Source: Glandiceps talaboti
Taxonomy: Eukaryota; Hemichordata; Enteropneusta; Spengelidae
Assembly (NCBI RefSeq): GCF_964340395.1
Contig: NC_135565.1
Location: 7,631,742 to 7,695,741, forward strand
Direction: 5' to 3'
Length of the DNA stretch: 64,000 nt
The first letter of the stretch is position 1, and each line of letters begins with the position of its first letter. The notes beneath the pieces were generated by a model, which worked only from the letters and a program-made list of their open reading frames with translations, was not told the DNA's origin and made no database searches. Both the position numbers and the translations under genes were made by a program. Of the stretch, positions 57,337-64,000 are shown one piece after another.

Positions 57337-57594
57337 CTACATTGACAGTGTCAATCAAGATATGATCGCCATCTATAACTCCATGGTATAATTTGCAATC
57401 ATGAAGAGTTTCAAGGGCAACGACCAGATCGTTTAACACATTTTTTTCAACTTCCTTGTTCAGTGACTGCCAGTCCATGAACTCTGACCTCCTGATAAGT
57501 GACATTTCTCTGATATCATTAAATAATGGCGACCAAAATAGTCTGCATTTCTGCAACATCCTGATTTGCTCACATTTAAATTCCTTGGGTAAAT
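57337..57594 (-). CDS. Pseudokinase-like exon of the LGR receptor gene
   Basis: Acceptor 'tctgttttgcag' then a 254-258 nt exon whose first two bases complete the codon left open by the 7-TM exon, giving ...TGNTDLPKEFKCEQ. It reads on as an alpha-C-like helix (EFKCEQIRMLQKC), a strand-turn segment, then VLNDLVVALETLHDCKLYHG and VIDGDHILID. This matches the kinase alpha-E helix ('aL.yLH...iyH'), catalytic loop and beta-7 strand. The HRDLKxxN loop is degenerate: HGVIDGDH lacks the catalytic Asp and the Mg-binding Asn. The glycine-rich loop and beta-3 Lys are not present in the exon or its neighbour. The domain therefore looks like an N-lobe-truncated pseudokinase attached to the receptor's cytoplasmic end. 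Two donors are possible, GTAGGT after 57341 and GTTTCG after 57337. Confidence 0.6.
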
Positions 57595-57848
57595 CTGCAA
57601 AACAGACCAGTATAAAACATTACTGAAATACATACCATGTTAATAATAATGATGTGATATATATATAACTGATATTTCTTCTAAAATGCTGCGAGTATGT
57701 TTTGGATTACGAAAGTCTTAAAAAATTCGCAAGTGTATTGTTTTATATTGTTGACAGCAGTAACAAATTCTGGAATGGTAATGGTAATGAATATGTAAAT
57801 AGACAGGTTCCGGTAGGTAGTTTTTAGGTACTACATGGTGAAACTTAC

Positions 57849-58882
57849 CTGTGTTGCCAGTCTTGTCAGGCATATGTAAAATAGTTTTCAGGATCAAGGT
57901 AACACCAATGAACTTGAATTCACTCGTCCATAAGTAATAGATACATGGGTTGGTAATAGAGTTCAATGGTAGGATAATAACCGCAATCACCGGATATATA
58001 ATACTGTTCAACTCTACCCGAGCCACACCAACAAAACTTATTATGACGATTGGTATCCAGAAAACCAAGTTTGTGGTGATAATGACCATAACTCTAATCA
58101 GAATCGTATAGTCTTCTCGAGATTTACGGCTTGTCTGAAGAGCACCACGGGTTTTGTTTGTGGCTCTTAAAATAGCAATGTAACATGCAGTTATCAAGAG
58201 TATGAAAACTAAGTTTAAAATTGTAAACATTGCAATTGAGTATTCCCAACCCGGAGGTTGATCATGGCGAAAGTGTAATGGCAAACAAACTTTGTTTTTA
58301 CCGTAAAACAAGCTTCCGAAATGTGATATTTCTGTAATAGGTAACGTGATGATGAACATTAAGAGAATGGACCAAATCGTAACAATAAGAAGTACCAATT
58401 TTCGGCTCACGCGAATCAGTTTCATTGGATTTGAAATGACTATTGATCGTATCATAGTCATAAGAGCCACAATAAACAAGGACATTTGATTAGAAAATGT
58501 AACCAGAATGCCAAGAGTAGTACAGAAAGGACTTGCCCGCCAGGATAAGTCATGTACAATGTAATCATTGATAAAGTACAGGTCAACACTCGCCAAGGTT
58601 ATCACATATATACCCATCAACAGATCAGCAATTGATAAAATCAGAATCAAGAACACATCACATGACTTGAGAGCTTTTCTGTTCTGTTCCTGCAATCTCC
58701 AAATAACACAGGATAGGTTTAAACAAAATGACACTAGACCTATTATCCATCCTATAACACGTATAGCTGTATTTGATAGAATGTCGTCACATGATGACAA
58801 TACGTCAGCTTCAGGCAGACAAGAGTGCTTACTATCTTCTTGTATCCCAGCGATACAACAAAACGAATAATGATCAGAGTAC
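57849..58882 (-). CDS. 7-TM exon of an LGR-type (relaxin-receptor/GRL101-like) GPCR
   Basis: A 1034-nt exon from acceptor 'tatctcaacag' to a perfect donor CAG/GTAAGT, phase 2 in, phase 1 out. It begins with the hinge SDHYSFCCIAG, CLPEADVLSSCDDILSN, a signature linking leucine-rich repeats to the 7-TM core in relaxin-family and GRL101 receptors. Seven membrane segments follow. Asp is kept in TM2 (SIADLLMG), and disulfide Cys in SPFCTT and NKVCLPL. TM3 ends TMIRS, keeping Arg but losing the acidic residue of DRY. TM6 has FWIP, and TM7 is NSITNPCIYY. The reading continues into the intron as a false C terminus (to 57718), but the donor is strong and its phase matches the next exon. Membership of the LGR class is firm; the ligand is unknown. 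Upstream LRR and LDLa exons and a downstream kinase-like exon belong to the same gene by phase and order. Confidence 0.9.
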
Positions 58883-59126
58883 CTGTTGAGATAAACTTTG
58901 ATCCATTAGAAACGTAAGCAACTGAGAGAATTGATCGGATTGTCAGAGTGAAATTAAATTTGATAACGGTACTTTCTTACGCATGGTAAATACTGACACC
59001 AATTACGAAGAATCACTTAAATTAACAAACGGACACTTTACACTGATGACAAACTTACTTAAAAACAACAACACAAATACAAAATTAGTGAAACTCTTCA
59101 AAGAATAGCTTTACAGTATGACTTAC

Positions 59127-59198
59127 AAAATACGCAATGTTACCAATTCATCGAAAACGTCCTTTTCAAAATGAATGATTTCGTTCTGACGAATGTCC
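59127..59198 (-). CDS. Leucine-rich-repeat exon (72 nt) of the LGR receptor
   Basis: Exactly 72 nt between acceptor 'aatctttacag' and donor GTAAGT, phase 2-2. It reads DIRQNEIIHFEKDVFDEL then VTLRIL, a 24-residue LRR. Its last two bases join the first base of the 7-TM exon to make a Leu codon, giving LRIL-YSDHYSF. This is the last repeat before the hinge. Confidence 0.85.
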
Positions 59199-59815
59199 CT
59201 GTAAAGATTAAGACCTAACATTGGTGAAAACAGTACTGATTTCACGTAAGAAATATTGTCGATGTAAGCTCATCTGTGTAGGCTAATGTATCTAAATAAA
59301 ACTTCAACTTGAAACACTACACACAATTGATACTTTAAATTAGTGACAGCACAACTAAACATTACATTTACACGTTTGGGTTTGTTCATCAGTGTTATTC
59401 TGGTTTGGTCACAAGACTCATCGCAGGTGTGGACGAACGCATCAGTCACATGTAGTTAACATTAATTTCTTAAGTCTTAATGCTAAAGAATTGGGATAAT
59501 GTTGTCTCTCTAAGTTCAAACTGGAACTAAAGTCATGTCTGTTCTGTCCTCTTGTTTACTAATGAATATAGTTCACAGCAGCTAAGAAGGAATCCAAATT
59601 ACAGGGTAAAAGATATAACTTAAAAAAGCATGGTTTTAAAACGTTAACATAAAAACAATTGAAGTCGTAACCCACTCTGACCTTTTTTTTGTAACTTCCA
59701 ACAGCAGACGAGGAAATTTGTGAACTTCAACTCCTTGAAAAATACGTGGTCATGACACAGGGAAAAGGGTGTGTGAGCAATGTTTTTGCCTTCTGGATTA
59801 TTAATATAACCAATA
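59199..59815. other. Intron sequence
   Basis: Within the LGR gene between LRR exons. No further exon seen. Confidence 0.6.
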
Positions 59816-60696
59816 TTATACGTCACCTGTCACCAATCTAGCATTCTGATTGGTCGAGAGCCCTGCAGATACACAGGCGTATTTTTCACCAACAGCCGTA
59901 TTTTTGCTTGTTGTATCACCTGATCACTGCACGTCCCCTTGTAAACAAATCTAGCAGACAACTAGAAATACAGCTATAACCAGCATTTCCAATGCCAAAT
60001 TTGTTGTCAACCGAACAAAATATCACCGTTGTATAAATTTTAACAAGTCTTTGAACTGTACTTTTCATGTTACAGGGAAAAAGCCAAAAATTCCACACAG
60101 AACGGCGAAAGTCCAGTGACGGCGAACTCGCGGTCGTCACGCGATCGTACGATCGTAAACATGAATTCCTAAATTTATGAAGGATATGAAAATTACCACC
60201 ACAGAGGGTGCAGTTTTTGCTTAACTAGAACAAGAAAGCATATCACGAACATTTGTGTACATTTAATGGAATACAGTACGCAAAACAAAGACGCACTCAT
60301 TTTTCAGCTGATGGTTATAAGTTTGAATATATCGCTGAGTGATATGCAAATGGTAAACAATACGTCATACTACTGAGCAAACGCGCACTCTGATTGGATG
60401 AGAAAGTTAAGGCTGACATGTAAACAACCGCATTGCAGTTATCGGAGTGGTGCATGATACTACGCTCAACAGTATAACGCGGAAGTGATTTTATTTTAAA
60501 ATGAAACAGCATTTTTAGACATTCAAAACTTAATTCATCGTCGCAGGTGAGTATAAGTATGTTATTTGCCAAATACTGTTCCACATCTTGCTGCTCGAGT
60601 TAATTTTTCCGGTATAACGGCTCGCCTCCGGCTCTCCGTTATTACCGGAAAAATTACCTCTCGCAGCAAGATATGGAACGGTATTTGGCAAATAAC
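59816..60696 (-). mobile_element. Hairpin-capped nonautonomous DNA element, copy 2 (intronic)
   Basis: Termini ttatacgtcacctg (59816) and caggtgagtataa (to 60556), followed by the same ~135-base palindrome (60561-60696). The body matches 31837-32468 in inverted orientation, including the 'ccaatcagagtgcgcgtttg' complement and the 'acaagcaaaaatacggct' complement. It lies in an intron of the LGR gene. It is about 120 bases longer than copy 1. Confidence 0.75.
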
Positions 60697-60739
60697 ATAT
60701 ACATATTAACAACATTATGTTGCAAAGATTCTTACTTAC

Positions 60740-60811
60740 AATATCTGTAATCTCTTTAATCCAGTGAACAGATCTTTTCTCAGGACATTCAAATTATTTT
60801 CTGACAGATTT
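60740..60811 (-). CDS. Leucine-rich-repeat exon (72 nt) of the LGR receptor
   Basis: 72 nt between acceptor 'atcatcatag' and donor GTAAGT, phase 2-2. It reads NLSENNLNVLRKDLFTGL then KRLQIL, a textbook LRR with the asparagine ladder. Confidence 0.88.
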
Positions 60812-61433
60812 CTATGATGATAATGATGACTTGTCATAACAAATATGCATCAACAACATAACAGTAAATACAGCTACTCCAGGAAATGAATTCATTTTCA
60901 AAAAATATGATTTCTTGTGAGTCAGAATTTGCATCACCTGAAATAACTTGCGATTTCAATGGAACATCAAGTTGACTTTTGTCCCTTTATAGGGTATCTT
61001 TGATGCGGACATTGCATCATGGGAGTCGGCAGAAATATATTCGTGGTTGCACAATGAATATTGCTGAGTTATGTTTTACGATGAACGAAAGAGGCACTTA
61101 TGGCTCATAAATATTGTGAATTCATGAAAATACTATTTCTGCAGACCCCTATCATGACTGCAAAGATACACTATAAACGCACAAGATCAACTGTATCCTT
61201 CTCGGAAATCTCCGAAACGTAAAATCATAAATGACTCTCAAGAACCCATAGTTTATAAACATGTGTCGGCATTGCCCTTTCACGTAGCATATTCGGAATC
61301 ATTCAAAGAACCACCTTAAATTCCAAATTTACATTCCATCTTCTACTCACAATGACTCGTGCACAAATTAATGTTGTATGTGTTAAAGCAGAATTAAAAT
61401 TGTGTAGAAATGGGATAACTATAAACGACTTAC
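60812..61433. other. Intron sequence
   Basis: No exon seen between two LRR exons. Phase 2-2 exons can be skipped or added without breaking the frame, so a missed repeat is possible. Confidence 0.55.
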
Positions 61434-61505
61434 AGGTGAAGTAAATTTCTTAAGTTTTGAAATAGATGCCTTGGTAGGATCATCAATTCATTTGCAGAGA
61501 GGTCT
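61434..61505 (-). CDS. Leucine-rich-repeat exon (72 nt) of the LGR receptor
   Basis: 72 nt between acceptor 'tgttcacag' and donor GTAAGT, phase 2-2. It reads DLSANELMILPRHLFQNL then RNLLHL. Confidence 0.88.
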
Positions 61506-61663
61506 CTGTGAACAAATACAAATGAAATCAGAAAGAAGGGAAGGACAGTTTATGACCACAGCAAAATGAAAGAAAAGAGAGAAAAACGTAACTGTTTACA
61601 CCTTAAAGTCATGCAGCTACAATTTTAAGATCACATATTACTCTCCATGTTACAATCTAAATA

Positions 61664-62040
61664 TTATTACACATAATACAAGAGATTACTTGCACCAGTG
61701 TGCGCATATAGAAGTGGTATTTGAACTGCAGTTGATTGCCCCCCCCCCCCAATTATTGCAAATCTACATGCAAATGATATGCAAATAAGGACTCGAACGT
61801 TCGTTCTATACAATAGTGCATGGTCGCACTGTCAAGTTTACGGAAAGTTGTTGTTTTGGATACACATGTAAGAATAACAGGAGTGCCAGTGTGGGTACTC
61901 GGGAGTAGTTTTCTTCGTGCTTGCAGTGTTTCCTTCTTCGTTTTCACGAGCGTACTACGACACACCTGCACTAGCGCCTCATAAGGTTCTGTCATAATAT
62001 GCAAATAGTTATTTTGTATCAAGTACATGGTAACCGGTCA
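61664..62040. repeat. Dispersed repeat, copy B (intronic)
   Basis: Diverged partner of 54915-55325 in the same orientation, inside an LGR intron. It includes a poly-C run at 61740-61750. Confidence 0.58.
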
Positions 62041-62184
62041 ATTGGATGTTATATAATTATAAGGGTTATGACTAAAACGAGCAATGCAGGTTTACATTTC
62101 AAGAAGGAGTTCCTTATGTTTTGAAGAGTATCATTTTACTATTAAAACTAAATTTTGCTCTAGAACCAGCAATCATATACTCAC

Positions 62185-62265
62185 AAGTATCCAAGAAATC
62201 CAAGGTTCTTTAGAAGTATCTCAATCAGAGTAACGTTGACATTCAATGCGAGATATTTCATCGTC
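62185..62265 (-). CDS. First leucine-rich-repeat exon (81 nt) of the LGR receptor
   Basis: 81 nt between acceptor 'caatccag' and donor GTGAGT, phase 2-2. It reads TMKYLALNVNVTLIEILL then KNLGFLGYL, an LRR with three extra N-terminal residues. Joined to the upstream exon it completes ...SIRSL-TMKYLAL, the usual passage from N-cap to first repeat. Confidence 0.78.
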
Positions 62266-62514
62266 CTGGATTGAAGAAATTGAAAAACAATATCGAGATT
62301 ATAAGGTTATTTACTATCGGTCAACCAGACTGTGTATTTTTATATTTATTGATATGCACTTATGATAACGGCATTTCTCTTATTTATAAAGTATCAGACC
62401 AAACTCATTTGACTATCCCCATACCATTAAAATGTTTTTGGACATTGTTGTCGTCTTGTTAATACTCAAAATATCGGAATAAAAATACAGAAATAAATGT
62501 TGAGGTGTACTCAC

Positions 62515-62583
62515 AGACTCCGTATAGAATTAGGAACTTGAAATAAAGATGACGATAGATTGGTACAAATCATTTCTAAGTCT
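62515..62583 (-). CDS. LRR N-terminal cap exon of the LGR receptor
   Basis: 69 nt between acceptor 'tgtcaattcag' and donor GTGAGT, phase 2-2. It reads DLEMICTNLSSSLFQVPNSI then RSL. The 'C..L....vP..i..L' pattern is that of LRR N-terminal capping motifs. It needs an upstream exon that ends in phase 2, which I did not find. Confidence 0.75.
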
Positions 62584-62865
62584 CTGAATTGACAACCATT
62601 GAAACGAACAACTTCTATAATAATTAAGAGAACATACAGAAAAATATCATTGTTCATTTTAGAACAAGAGTTGAATAACACAATACTATTATTTACCTAG
62701 TTTTGTAGTATTATTTTGGACGTGCTAAGAAGGTTGCCGAATAAAAGTCGGGGCTTGTAGTAACTCTGGGGAAGAGCTCAAATTGTTAAAGGTAGTTACA
62801 TATTCCACACTAAATAGACTTCAATGGTATAAGGCCATTGGACTTGATTTGACAAGTACAGAGTA

Positions 62866-63153
62866 ATGGAGGATTTGTGCCTGCATGTTGAATTTAAGGA
62901 GGACTTTAGAGAAAAAAAAATAGAATTTCTCATTGATACTGATGAACACAGTGTCTATGAGAACAATCATTTTCAATTTGTGGTTACCTTATCAGAATAC
63001 GACAGACATGAGCAAAATGAAATACATTCAAGCTATTACATAAATTACGCAAAAGTAAGACAAACAACAGCTACACAAAAGAAACAACTGATACTTTACG
63101 CAATAACAAACGGGGTGAACGGAAATGACCATACTTACTACCGTTTCTTTTGA
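62866..63153 (+). CDS. Weak 95-codon open frame, unknown
   Basis: An ATG frame with G at -3 and +4 on the strand opposite the LGR gene, inside its intron. It is rich in Glu, Asp, His, Tyr and Asn, with no signal peptide, membrane segment or domain I recognise. It may be chance. Confidence 0.15.
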   Translation: MEDLCLHVEFKEDFREKKIEFLIDTDEHSVYENNHFQFVVTLSEYDRHEQNEIHSSYYINYAKVRQTTATQKKQLILYAITNGVNGNDHTYYRFF

Positions 63154-63387
63154 TTTGATTTATGATACAAATTGCTATCAAGGAATTCTTAATGTATCTG
63201 TTCTGTACACATTACAAGGAAATTGGACATGGAGACTATACTCACGAGTAAATATATTGCACTAAGTTTTATCAATTCTTTAGCATGTGGCCTACACATT
63301 TTTGCAGATACAGGAAAAATAGTGGTCATAATTTGTCACCGATTTAATTATTGTCCATTGTCATGATCTCGATGCGTGCGCACTCAC

Positions 63388-63507
63388 CACAGTATAATTC
63401 GTCATCGCCATAAGGACATTGTGGAACACCATCGCATGTATACTTTTGACCAATACACAGTTTACCACCTCTGCATTTGTAGGATCCCTCTGGGCACTTG
63501 AAACTTT
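63388..63507 (-). CDS. LDL-receptor class A (LDLa) exon, probably of the LGR receptor
   Basis: 120 nt between acceptor 'ggtcctatag' and donor GTGAGT, phase 1-1. It reads FKCPEGSYKCRGGKLCIGQ, then KYTCDGVPQCPYGDDELYCG. All six Cys and the calcium cage (CDGVPQCPYGDDE) are in place. LDLa modules sit at the N terminus of relaxin-family and GRL101 receptors, and this exon lies upstream of the LRR cap exon on the same strand. Its outgoing phase (1) does not match the cap exon's incoming phase (2), so at least one intervening exon is missing from my list. Confidence 0.88.
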
Positions 63508-64000
63508 CTATAGGACCAAAATATCGAACAACATATTATTCATCAGAATTGTCTTTATTAAATACTTTACCAAGAAGATATTCAAAACTGACCAATTAAA
63601 CCCTTTAACTACCAAAGTACTATATAAGACAACGAGTAACAGATTCATAAAATATTTATTATAGGTACCTTTCTTAACAGTAACGTTTAAACATGATTTT
63701 AACGCAAACAATGATATAAAAATGGCCAGGGTCGAACACATAGTGAGATTCTCCAAACAACAGTGGTTAGCTCATGTAATGTTTGACACCATAGCAGTCT
63801 GGGATCGAATGCACTGAGTGTCGGACTGGTTGATTCTAAACAAAAAGACTCAAGACTAAAGTCAAATGGGTGATGCCCAGTTTCGAAAAACACAGGTTGT
63901 CAGTTGGTACACCAGCTTTATACTTTGGTATTTTGGTCTCAGCACAAATGTTTACAGTATTTGAGTTTCCGAATATTACTTGAGATTTATTAACTATGTT
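63508..64000. other. Upstream intron/flank
   Basis: No further LDLa or signal-peptide exon recognised up to the end of the window. The gene's 5' end is presumably outside. Confidence 0.5.

Noticed and set aside
57718-57848. Last ~43 residues of the open frame after the 7-TM core
   Set aside because: They follow a perfect CAG/GTAAGT donor and read into intron; the in-phase exon downstream is the better continuation.
62680-62780. Possible minus-strand exon between 'cttccccag' and GTAAAT
   Set aside because: All phases that could join the LDLa exon contain stop codons, and no domain pattern is seen.
63130-63215. Possible minus-strand exon between 'tgtgtacag' and GTAAGT
   Set aside because: Considered as the missing LDLa-to-LRR link, but its frames in the required phase contain stops.

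Overview
The window is animal (metazoan) nuclear DNA. It is AT-rich and mostly non-coding, with spliced genes, microsatellites, minisatellites and decayed transposons, and no bacterial-style operons. Codon use, intron structure and receptor types (a large orphan class A receptor and an LGR-type receptor with LDLa and leucine-rich repeats) suggest a marine invertebrate. A hemichordate-like or other invertebrate deuterostome is my best guess, but the species cannot be fixed from sequence alone.

Layout. 0-3.5 kb: intergenic DNA with simple repeats. 3.55-9.15 kb: a long tandem array of a ~56-bp unit, with higher-order duplications. 9.2-18.9 kb: intergenic DNA with long CT, ATTC, ATGT and AT tracts and a foldback element near 15.4 kb. 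18.9-20.0 kb (minus): a single-exon gene for an unrecognised multi-pass membrane protein with a Cys-rich C-terminal region and a GC-rich upstream segment. 21.9-22.1 kb (minus): a probable terminal exon with AATAAA next to the stop. 24.2-24.7 kb: a 37-bp minisatellite. 28.0-28.5 kb: a tRNA-derived SINE inserted into a ~57-bp tandem repeat. 29.5-29.8 kb: a SINE/LINE tail. 30.2-31.2 kb (minus): an intronless class A GPCR. 31.7-32.5 kb: a hairpin-capped DNA element, with an inverted second copy at 59.8-60.7 kb. 32.6-46 kb: minisatellites and a repeat family of ~160-340-bp units. 47.1-50.1 kb (plus): a broken L1-type LINE (ORF1 and endonuclease). 50.9-53.5 kb (minus): a broken CACTA/EnSpm (Tnp2) transposase.

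The main find is 56.3-63.5 kb on the minus strand. By hand I could follow splice sites and codon phases through an LDLa exon, an LRR N-cap exon, four LRR exons (81, 72, 72 and 72 nt), and a large 7-TM exon of the relaxin-receptor/GRL101 LGR type. The 7-TM exon ends at a perfect GTAAGT donor in phase 1. It joins in phase to an exon whose translation looks like a protein-kinase fold with a ruined active site. This suggests an LDLa-LRR-7TM-pseudokinase receptor. A candidate next exon carries HFG in place of DFG. A possible C-terminal tail exon has two in-frame stops, so the locus may be partly decayed, or the tail may not belong to it.
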